This document shows, one piece after another, positions 38,027 through 47,922 of a DNA stretch of 64,000 nt. Where the stretch lies: NCBI GenBank assembly GCA_013180625.2, contig SNVD02001400.1, forward strand, positions 1,426,001 through 1,490,000, in the 5' to 3' direction. Made by a program: the position numbers and the translations under genes. The first letter of the stretch is position 1; each line of letters starts with the position of its first letter. Under the pieces are notes generated by a model. The model was not told where the DNA came from. It did no database searches and worked only from the letters and a program-made list of their open reading frames with translations. Source of the stretch: Boswellia sacra (taxonomy: Eukaryota > Streptophyta > Magnoliopsida > Sapindales > Burseraceae).

Positions 38027-38495
38027 GCTGTTGATAACAACTATTTCATTAAAAATGACTTGGAACTTGGTAAATTGAGACCTCATAGGTTACTCATTGC
38101 CTAACTAGAAGTAAATGCAAAATCCTGAAATGGTGAAACAGCTGGTCTTCGTTGTTGACAATAAATTATACATAAAGCCATATTCAATAGTTGATCTCCC
38201 AAGCAACAGCGATATACAGGAAATTAAGAAGACATAAATGTCTAAACGTCAACTCATATCTAAAATTTGCATTAGGAAGAGTAGATCATACAATACTCGA
38301 AAGTCTTTCATGATTAAAAAAGTAGAGATGCAAGCTTGATGAGAGCTCACATAAGATAACCTTAAGACTACAACTACTTAGTTTAATCATCAGATATGTT
38401 ATTCTGTAATCCACTGTTTCCCACCAAAAATCTCCAAGTTTGCCCCTGTTCCATTATTTCCGCTGCCAGCTTGAGCTGCTCAAAAGAACAATTTA
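38027..38495. other. Spacer between element 2 and the phospholipase pseudogene
   Basis: AT-rich sequence with no frame or repeat that I recognise. It may contain the former promoter of the lipase gene. Confidence 0.4.
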
Positions 38496-40340
38496 ATGGC
38501 TGCTACTCTATCCAAAATTATCTTACTTTACAAGGAAAAAGGCCAACAGATCTTTCCACTCAAATATCCAACTCAGTCTGCAATCATTGGAGGAAAATTG
38601 TCATCTATATGGCTACCTAGAAGTGAGGACAGAAAACTAACACATATAAAAGATAGTGTTTCATCTAAGAATGACTTCTTCATGGTTTCAGAGCTTAAAA
38701 GAGAGAGACGAATTGAAGACAATGAGGAAGTTATGATAGCTAAGCAGACACGTGGCTCAAGATTCATGGTTTTGGTGATTGGGCTGGTCTGCTTGATTCC
38801 GTGAATCCTCTATTGCGTTCTGAACTAACAGCTATGGAGAAATGGCTCAAGCTTGTTATGATGCATTTGATTCTGAACCATTCTCTACGTACTGTGGCAG
38901 TTGCAAATATAAGCGTAGCAAGTTTTTTGAGTCTCTAGGTCTGACACAACATGGGTATAATGTAAACTCTTGCCTCCATGCTGCATCCAACATAAATCTG
39001 CCCGACCTTTTCCAAAGATCACTATGTCCTGAAGCATGGAGTCAACAGCAAATTGGATTGGATATGTTGCAGTGTCAAATGATGAAATGTCAGCACATCG
39101 CAGATGGAGGGATATAACCATTGCTTGGTGTGGTACAAGGACGAGGCTGGAGTGGATAGAGGACTTTATGTACTTTCTAAGGCCGATTTCACTGAAAAAG
39201 ACACCTTGTCCAGATCCAAGGGTCAGAGGAGAGTCTGGGTTCCTTGAACTCTATACCTACAAGAATAAAAGTTGCCGCTTTTGTACACACTCAGCAAGAG
39301 ATCAAATTTTAGAAGAAGTCAAGCGATTAGTACAAAAATACAAGGATGAGAAATTGAGCATAACAATCACAGGTCGCAGTCTACGAAGTGCACTAACAAT
39401 ACCATGTGCATATGACATAGCAGAAACTGGGATAGAGATCACGGATAGCGGGCAGGTTGTCCCGACATGTGTACTCTCATTCTCAGGGCCACGAATTGGG
39501 AATATCAGGTTTAAGGAGAGGCTTGCAGAACTGGAAGTGAGGGTATGAGAGTGATAAACATTCACGAGAAGGTACCAGAGGCACCAGGGAATTTTTTCAA
39601 CGAACGCATGCCACTTGTGCTCCAAAAACTCGGTGCAATGTCACTGTGGCTTTACTCACATGGTGGGATGGAGCTTACTTTGGATCACAAGAACTCCCCT
39701 TTCTTGAAAAAGACAACGACTTGGGATGCTTCCATAACTTGAAAGCCATCTTCATCTACTAGACGGGTTAGTATATTCATTTTTAGCAAGAAAATTCCAC
39801 CACTGGACCAAGTTAAGCTCCAGTCAGTATGTCACAAGAAGCAATAGAAGCCTTTTTTTTTTTTTTTTTTGGTTGCTTGAAGTGCTTCTTTGGTCTGCTA
39901 AGAGTGCGCAGTCTTTTTGCCATAGCCGATGGATGCAGCAATTTCTGAATCACAATCAACAATTTCAAAACCTGATTATTATGCTGCTCTAATTTCTTGT
40001 CATGACACACTTTGCCCAGTAAAAGCCATTACAAGTTGGAGTCAAGAGAAATTGGTCAGGTTAGGTCATCAATGAAAAAATGTTATTCACTTGTTTTCTC
40101 AAATTGAACATATATCATGGGAAGGGCCAAACTTTTTCGCTAACCAGCGGAAGGGACATTGCATTGGTAAACAAACAGTCTGACTTCCTGAAGAACCAGT
40201 TCCTGGTCCCACCAAACTGGCGACAATGTGAGAACAAAGGACTGGTAAGGAACCACAAGGGGCGCTGGGTGCAGCCTGTTTGGCCAGATTTTGAGGATCA
40301 TCCAATGATATATACAATTAACACCAGGATTGTGGCTTAC
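38496..40340 (+). pseudogene. Phospholipase A1-I (DAD1/DALL-like class 3 lipase) pseudogene
   Basis: Clear similarity to plant plastid PLA1-I enzymes, which release fatty acids from galacto- and phospholipids, some for jasmonate synthesis. In order: DTWLKIHGFGDWAGLLDSVN (38747 on), MAQACYDAFDSEPFSTYCGS (38842 on), NINLPDLFQ, NWIGYVAVSND, DITIAWCGTRTRLEWIEDF (family AWRGT), then GRSLR at the nucleophile elbow where active enzymes have GHSLG. FSGPRIGN, INIHEKVPEAPG, LALDHKNSPFL-like text and, after a gap, SGRDIALVNKQSDFLKNQFL and RNHKGRWVQP complete the C-terminus. Frames change at least at about 38800, 39020, 39545 and 39755. About 330 bases (39775-40105) interrupt the C-terminal part. The segment 38496-38746 may be the old transit peptide and is less certain. 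Ser survives in the elbow, but the His and Gly around it do not. Confidence 0.88.
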
Positions 40341-40477
40341 TTTGTGATGAAAAATAAAAATAAAAAACAACAATTGGATCAAAATTGCGATTGTACATAG
40401 CACCTCTTGTCAAGACTAAAGGTACGAAAATAAATTTGCAACTGTTACTTAAATTTTTGTGAATCGTATTAAGAAAG

Positions 40478-40485
40478 AGTTAAAC
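40478..40485. repeat. Probable 8-bp target-site duplication, left copy
   Basis: AGTTAAAC here and AGTCAAAC at 41278-41285 differ at one base and directly flank the inverted-repeat ends of the element between them. Confidence 0.6.
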
Positions 40486-41277
40486 TAGACTTGACAAATT
40501 CTATACGACCCGTTAACACGACACAAACTCATTCGATAAAAACGTGTTTTGAATCTAATATTATCGGATTGGATCGTTAATGGGTTAACACGATAAAATC
40601 CGTTTGATATCGGACCGTGTTTGGATTTATACTATAAAAAACCGTTTCACCAGTTTAACCCGTTAATATTAAAGATAATATAATAAATTTATTTATGATA
40701 CATAAAAAAATATAATAAAATATAACAAATACTAATTTATAACTATATTTAATCTAATTAAAATTATTCTAATACAATAACGTTATCTTTTTCTTATACG
40801 TATATGAGTATGACATTTTGATGAGAAATATAAATAAGAAACTTATAAAATATTCTATTTAATTTTCAGAAATCATTCAATAATTAAACATTATCAATTA
40901 TTTATCTTAAATACACTTTAGATGGATATTTAAATGATGTTGGATACAGAATTTTGTTTATATTTTCGTATTATATTAAATTTCGATATTTCGATAGATT
41001 TCAAAATATTTGTTAGATTTTAAATTTATAAACTATTGGTTTTATTATTTGTTTAGAATTTATACAAATCATGTTACACATATTGTTGTCTCACTTGAAA
41101 ATAAAAAAAGGAGTTAAACGGGTTAGATTCGGATAACACGTTAAGTTAACAGTCGGATTTGGGTTCATAGATTTAGACCCAATAAATTAATGGGTCGGGT
41201 TTGGATTACCATAATTTAATACGACATGAATACGAAATAATACGAAACCGCTCTAACACGATCCGTTGCCAAGTCTA
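40486..41277. mobile_element. Non-autonomous hAT-like DNA transposon, 792 bp
   Basis: The left end TAGACTTGACAA and the reverse complement of the right end TAGACTTGGCAA match at 11 of 12 bases. Subterminal sequence on both sides is rich in repeated CCCGTTAACACGA, GGGTTAACACG and ACGGGTTAG words in both orientations. An 8-bp flanking duplication with one mismatch fits the hAT superfamily. There is no transposase frame and the middle is A/T-rich. Harbinger (3 bp) and Mutator (9 bp) fit the flanks less well. Confidence 0.7.
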
Positions 41278-41285
41278 AGTCAAAC

Positions 41286-42389
41286 AAACAATTCTTTATT
41301 AGTGTTCTAATTCATATTGTGGTACTGTATGATGTTTACATACTCTTATTGTTCAGCCATGAATAATGAGAAGGAACATTGCATATGTTGGGGGTTTGAA
41401 ACGTCTGTTCTGGTACGAAGGCACACCAAATGCCAAATCCAATTAGAATTGATTCACATAAATGGAATATGCAGCTGCAATTTTTCTGATAACAGAGATG
41501 ATAGTACCACTATAAACTCACTCTAACAAATATAAGGAACAAATAAACTCAAACCGGTACAACAAAAGCACCAACCCTGCTCATTGCAATAGACATGATG
41601 AACAACTAAATACGAAAGCAGTCCAAGCAAAGACAGATACAAAAACTAAATGAATGATAAATCCTAAAGAAGCATTACCGCTAGGGAATCCACATTATTT
41701 GAGGGAACAAAAATTCTTCTTTACTTTGTAAAAAATAAAAATGAAAAAAAATAAAAGAAAGAAATAAAAAACCTGTGAAGATAAACTGACAGCTGAATCA
41801 AATCAATATGGAAGCAACATCTTGACCATAAGGATGAACCTGTGATTACAAAACTACCCCAACAAAATTGTAGTTAACCGTTTGTCAGTCCCTTAATGAG
41901 TGAAATTTACTCACAGATCATGTAGATTCATCAAATCTGAATTGATTGAGTCACAGGCATTGACTACCAGTAGCTATATCATCCAAACTACATCCAATAG
42001 GCCAAGCTTAAAGGCCCCTGCAGAAACATAATCAAAATTACAGTTCCACTATTAAAAAGGGACCCGTCAGTAACTTATATTAATGCACAGTACAGATTAT
42101 TCATATATTGAAAACGTTTCCAAATGATGTTCTTGCTTACACATCCGCAGAGAAAAGGATAACACCACAAATATGAATATATACCAATGTTTTCTTTAAC
42201 CAAGTAAAATGTTAAACTGCTGCCAAAAAAGGCTACCAAAACCATGCTAAGTAAGCTTCTTAAGATCTCAAATATCTATACATCTTCATAAAAACTTATC
42301 CTAAAGTTTCTTTTACACCTCCTGTTAAATAGAAATGCTGAAATATGAAGTTGGTGTACGAAGATAGACAAGGAAGAGCAATACCTTTT
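41286..42389. other. 3' flank of the TatB-like gene
   Basis: No gene is recognised. The part next to 42390 should include the 3' UTR of the minus-strand gene. I could not fix its polyadenylation site. Confidence 0.4.
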
Positions 42390-45364
42390 TCATTCACGGG
42401 GTATTTGATTTTCAGGCTGAGAAAAGAAATCTTTGGCTTTATGTGCTACCTCTGATTCAAGTACAGCTTCCAACAGAATATCTGATCCTTTTGCACTCTC
42501 TGCCACCATATCCACTAGCTAGTTATTTAAAGTATGCACTTAACATTGAATAAGTGAAAACTATGGACAAATTCTTTAATAAGTTATGCAGCATGCGTGT
42601 TAGAAAATCATTTTAAAGCATTTTAAGTCGGGCTAAACATCAAAGTGTTGACATGCAATGAGGAAAACATAAAACTGTTTCCAGGGAAAACTTCCACACT
42701 ATACTTCATAAAAGAATTTTCATCTTCATTACTTAAAAGGAAAACATTTAATAACTAAAAATCTTAAAGAACCTTTCGAGAATTTTTTGTTCACTAACAA
42801 GACAAGATCAAGGTGCATCCCGTTGATGTGAATTCGTCACATTAATTAATCTTGAAAATCTGTCTTCTCATACATCTGCCCACCAAGTCATCCACTAGAG
42901 ACTCACAGAAAATATGTAACTGCTCAAAAGCTTTGAGTAACACCAATCTATCCCCTTTGTTAGAGCCATCAAATGCAGTCTAGAAATGTCTCAAGTGCTT
43001 ATACCCATCTGCATCAGTTAATTCTATCATATAGGACTTAATTTCTTTTACCAATAGGAGTGACTGTCGCGGACAGCAATTTTGCATTTCTTTTCATTTT
43101 TGTCCCCCTTTTATGCCCAGAAAGTGGCAAGAGTCCATATAAATACATAGAATCACCACCAGATCCAATTCTCCAACATTAAATATTTTGTCGCTTATAA
43201 ATCCAAGCGCCTTTCTTTTGAAAAGGGAAAACAGGACAGATTAGGAGGTTGCAAATGATAACTATTAGATACCAACCAAGCGGCCTGGACAAAACATTTC
43301 AGAAATATTTTATACATTAGAGACATTTCAATAGAAAGCATTATGCACTTCCAGGAACATCCATTACATCTTTCTTCTTAAAACATCAATTTTATACTTC
43401 CACAAGTAGAATAAAGGTTTATGCATCTTCCAATGAACAAGAAGAAGTCAGAAAAACCACATATTGGAAGCATAGCATCAGATAGCCAGACGTGACATAA
43501 ATTATCGAGAATTAGAAAGCAACAACTTTTTGACTTTTTCAATTGAGAAAACAAGAATTTAGCATCCTCAAAGTGAAAAAGGAAATTTTCAAGCAAGTCC
43601 CTATTGCTTTTTATAATGTGCCCTGGTTGGAGACATCAGAAAGGAAATGTGAATGACCAAAGTGTAATGGGCCTAAACAGGGAATTTAAAGATAGTGAAG
43701 ATTGACGAATAGTAACTGCTTATTAACAAAAGTTGTTACCCTTGTGATCCGGAAGCATGCCAGTGCTTTCAGCTGATACTGGAAGAATGGTAAACAAACT
43801 AGCTTCACCATTAGGATTTTCTTTCTCTGCACTGCTTTTGAAAGAACCAGTCTTCACAGCTTCAGATTCAGCCAGTCTTGCAAAAGCAGTTGCTTGGCTG
43901 TGTAAATTTGTCGAGCCAGATGGGTTGAAATTATAAGCCTGGAAAGTCTGCAAAAGGAATTTATGATGATGCAACATAGGCTTTGAAATAAGTAATATGA
44001 ACAGGGATCAATAAGATTCGAAACCTTCACCGCAGCATCTGTTGACTTATGCTCTCCTTCACAGATCTTAGAAAAACTGTTGTCTATTGACAAGGAAAGA
44101 CAGAAACAGTAATTAAGAGAAATACAAAGCCTGCTTGAGAAGAGCAGTAGTGCAATGTTAAAGCTTTGAATGCTACCACTATTGTTAGGAGTAGGCTCTG
44201 GAGGACTGTCCATCAGCTTTCGAGTCAAGGGACCAGGATAAATGCGAGATGCACTATGAATTTCATAACGAATAGCCTCAAGCTGTTGCATTGCATCTTG
44301 AATTTCTTTTTGTACCTACAAGATACAATGAATGACATAACATGAGAACCGTTTTCTAAATTTGTCACAACGGCCATTGCATAATCAGTTACTACAGAAT
44401 CTTAATATATCTTGTGCACATGCACCTCAAAACAGATCTCTCTCAACTTCCATTTGTTAGGAGGTAAAATAAAGAACAAATACAGTGGGAAGAAACCGGA
44501 GTGAATAGATGACAGGTCATTTCACCTATATAGCTGGAAAAGGGGATGAAAGGAAGGGAAAGGCTATAAATATATCATCCTTCCGAACTTCCAAATGCAG
44601 ATACTTCCATAATAGGGCAAAATATGATTGCAAAGAATCGAACCCACTGAAAGGAGAGAATTATTTATACTTAAACCCTTATCCTAACTCTATTCTATCA
44701 ACCAAAAGAATCGAAGAAAGGACGAGTAATCTCCACTTCTTTCTCTTTTCCTTCCTTCCTCCTCTTCCTCTTTCTTCCCTTCCACTTGACGTCTATATGT
44801 GCTCATGTTAGTCTCCTTGTGAGTGTTTCCATGTGTATATGACTTCTGTTGGAAGTGAGATGTACCTCCTAGCCCTAGTCTCATATATCTTACACTAAAC
44901 CCAAATAACCCAATTCCATAAACCTTGCATAGCAATACAATTTGAATAAAACAAGCAAAGCGAACTAAGTCCACTACTCATTAAACACAATAACTACTTA
45001 GAATCCAAACAAGAGGCGGGAAAACAGGTACCTGGCGCACTTGAGACTGCTGCATAACATTATCAAATTGCCCACGAGCTAATTGAACATACCCAATGGC
45101 CCGACCCGCTAATCTTCCAGCTGTTCTGGCGATTATGGGAAGATCTTTTGGTCCTACAATACAAGGAACAACAAAACCATTTGAATTTATGATATTACTT
45201 ACCCCTTTAACAACCGCTTAAACCGTTTGATTAACTTCAACTAAAAATTGAAAGCTTGTCTCCTGTTTAAGCAACAATTTAAAGCCAGAGAAAGAGAAAA
45301 TACCAACAAGAGCTGCAGTTGCACCGATTATGAGAAAAAGCTCTCCGTACGAAATACCAAACAT
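42390..45364 (-). CDS. TatB-like twin-arginine translocase subunit, probably mitochondrial
   Basis: Six minus-strand exons: 45364-45304, 45153-45032, 44315-44177, 44083-44025, 43947-43740 and 42499-42390. They give 699 bases, or 232 residues plus TGA. The exon 3/4 junction could move by three bases. Residues 1-26 read like TatA/B proteins: a short N-terminus with Glu at position 8 (SYGELFLIIGATAALVG), a hydrophobic helix, then the hinge GPKDLP. An amphipathic helix follows (ARTAGRLAGRAIGYVQLARG), then a hydrophilic tail with VQKEIQDAMQQLEAIRYEI and YPGPLTRKLMD. TatB pairs with TatC to bind folded twin-arginine substrates. The lack of a plastid transit peptide fits the plant mitochondrial TatB reported in Arabidopsis rather than thylakoid Hcf106. 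I see no lesion. Function is inferred from family resemblance. Confidence 0.82.
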
Positions 45365-46139
45365 AATGCAATGTTGTTTAATGAACCATGATAATTTGGT
45401 TTCTGTTAGTGTTACTAAATGGGAAATGGTGTGCGTTAGGGGGTGACGGGGAAACCAAGAGCTGAGAGAGAAATGAGAAATCCCAGGTGTGCCACCATTA
45501 AAATCCCAGTCCCTGCGTCGAGACACCCGCTGTTCTAATCTTGTTTTGCCTGGCTATTGGGCTTGGCATGGTTTCTGGGAACGTGGAGCCCATTTGGTAT
45601 CAGGGTTAGTATGTTCCACTCGAGGGTGACGACCGTTGTTGACCGAGTAAATTCCAATAATGACCGTGTAAATTCTTTTTGTTGGCTACACAATGCATAC
45701 TCATGCCCCTGCTTTTGCTTTTCTAGGTTAAAAAAATAAAAAACAAAGAACTTGAATAATTTCAGTGAAATTATTTTTATGTAGAAGTTATTAATGATTT
45801 AACTAATGGGCAAAATTCATTTGCCTCTGTTACGTTTTATTAGCAGTGCCATGAGAAAAACTTTCCCTGTCTTTTGCTTAGATTATTAAAATTAGCAAAT
45901 ATATAGCAAATATATATATGCAGGCAAAAACATTCAATAAAAAAAATATGGAACGAAAAACTAGAAAATTAATCCTAAATTTGTTTGCGCATGATTATTT
46001 TGTGAGTTTGAATTAAATTGATATAAGTTCAGGATATATAATTGATGCAGCATTGAATTTTATTATTACATAATTCTTTATTTTTATTTCTCTTAATTGA
46101 ACCTTTAAAATATAAAATTATTACTTTTTGAATGATAAT
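45365..46139. other. 5' flank of the TatB-like gene
   Basis: It contains the gene's leader and presumed promoter, with no clear TATA box. AT-rich sequence follows up to the Tat element, whose LTR begins at 46140. Confidence 0.4.
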
Positions 46140-47570
46140 TGTGGATGGCATTTTGTAGACCCATCTGAATAGACCCAAAACACCCTCCTAAATACAACCT
46201 AAAAATTTTTACAAGCTTACGAGTATTTTAAAAAATCTTTGAATGAGCTAAAAGCATGATAATGAAGTATGAAGGGGATGACCATGATAAGTAAAGTTAG
46301 AAGCCTCGGCTTGAGCCTCAAGCCCATAAGCTTTCAATGTCTATCCTCTTACTTCAACTTGAGCCTAAAGTCGTTGAGTTTATCTCAGCTTGAGCCTCAA
46401 GTTCATAAGCTTTCAACGTAATGCCTCTTACCTCAACTTGAGCCTCAAGTTATTGAGTTTACCTCAGCTTGAGCCTCAAGTCCATACGCTTTCAACGAAA
46501 TGTCTCTTACTTCAGCTTGAGTCTCAAGTCGTTGAGTTTACCTCAGCTTGAGCCTCAAGTCACTGACTTTACTTCAACTTGAGCCTCAAGGCCACAAGCC
46601 TTCAACGAAATGTCTCTTACTTCAACTTGAGCCTCAAGTCATTGAGTTTACCTCAGCTTGAGCCTCAAGTCCACAAATCTTCAACGCAATGTCTCTTACT
46701 TCAAACTTGAGTCTCAAGTCGTTGAGTTTATCTCAGCTTGAGCCTTAAGTCGTTGAATTTACCTCAGTTTGAGCCTCGAGTCGTTGAGTTTACCTCAGCT
46801 TGAGCCTCAAGTCGTTGAGTCTGCTTCAACTTGAGCTTCAAATCCACAAACCTTCAATGTCTATCTTGGCAACAAGATGCATATTAGCTAGACTACGTGG
46901 CAGCCCCGTAATATCTCAAAATAAAGGTTGCAGGTCCCCTTTATAAATCATCTAGAAGGTTATACAACCCCTCAAGATCATGATAACTCAAATCAACGGA
47001 TGGTCAGGATCTAGGTTGTGAATCATGTTTGCCTATAAAAACCCATTTATGCCTTCAAGGCAGGAGACGACTCGGAGATAATTCCTAGGAAGATTTTGAG
47101 AACATCCACTGAGTTTTCTCTCTTCACTCTATTCTCCCTCCATTACTGTTCTATTATCCCCACTCACACAAAATAAACTAAAACACCCATTTTTCTTGAT
47201 TTTTACCATATGTAAAACCCTCCAACTAACTCGAGCGTTAGAGGGTCTATGCCGGTGAAAAATCTGGCAACCCTTGACATTTTACTATGTAGCAGTTGTT
47301 GGAGAAGTTTTCAGCTACAAAGGCACCAGCCACCACTATGAATGTACCTTGAAGCAACCAGGGGGCCAAAGGTGGAAGGAAACAAAGGGTTCGTTGTCAC
47401 TTTCAACCATCAGAAGATTGTCCTTACACTCTTACAGCCATCCTTTTCGTCTTGTCAGTGGCTGTCTCCTAATCTTCGGAGGTTTGTCTGAAGCTATACC
47501 TACGTCTTTAATCTTTCGTTGTCTCTCTCTTGTTGTGATCTCGGGTTAAATCTTAGGACTTTGGTTGGCA
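46140..47570 (+). repeat. 5' LTR of element 3
   Basis: It begins TGTGGATGGCATTTTG and matches the 3' copy through TTGGTTGGCA at 47570. U3 contains a palindromic minisatellite (46303-46860). A TATA box, TATAAAAA, lies at 47034-47041. I found no standard PBS after 47570. The true LTR edge may therefore lie earlier, for instance before TCTGGCAACCC at about 47262, with the rest being leader sequence. Confidence 0.75.
46303..46860. repeat. Palindromic minisatellite in U3 of the 5' LTR
   Basis: Repeats of about 30 bases, of the form CTCAGCTTGAGCCTCAAGTC plus GTTGAGTTTAC, with some longer variants. Each contains the 13-mer CTTGAGCCTCAAG, whose arms CTTGAG and CTCAAG are complementary. I count about nine perfect 13-mers here and several one-base variants. 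Confidence 0.9.
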
Positions 47571-47922
47571 TTGCCATTGCTTGCTTAGAACTCATATGTT
47601 TTAGAGCCTAAAGACTTGTCTAGTCATGTTCTTTGTAATTGGTCAAGTCCTAATTAAGTCTTAAGTGTTGTTAATTTTCATCCACTACTTTGTTCTGAGC
47701 CATTCCTGCGAAATTGGATTAATACGTGCCTAGCATAAAGTCTCTATACTTCCATTTCCATTAACACAAAACAAACACCTAAGGTTGTCTAAGTCATTCA
47801 CTACAAAATCTCTTTACGTGTCTAATTTTGGTTGTAGCCGACATTGGTCATTGTTCTCGGTTTTTGTTAAGGTGTGAAAACACAATTTTAACCTCTGAAA
47901 TATTCTTTGAAACTTTTTGGAA
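47571..47922 (+). other. Leader of element 3 before gag
   Basis: Untranslated sequence between the repeated LTR region and the gag ATG at 47923. No standard primer-binding site could be matched. Confidence 0.5.

Noticed and set aside
46303..46860. CRISPR-like spaced repeats
   Set aside because: Repeats and spacers are not of constant length, the spacers repeat themselves, and the array lies in both LTRs of a plant retrotransposon.
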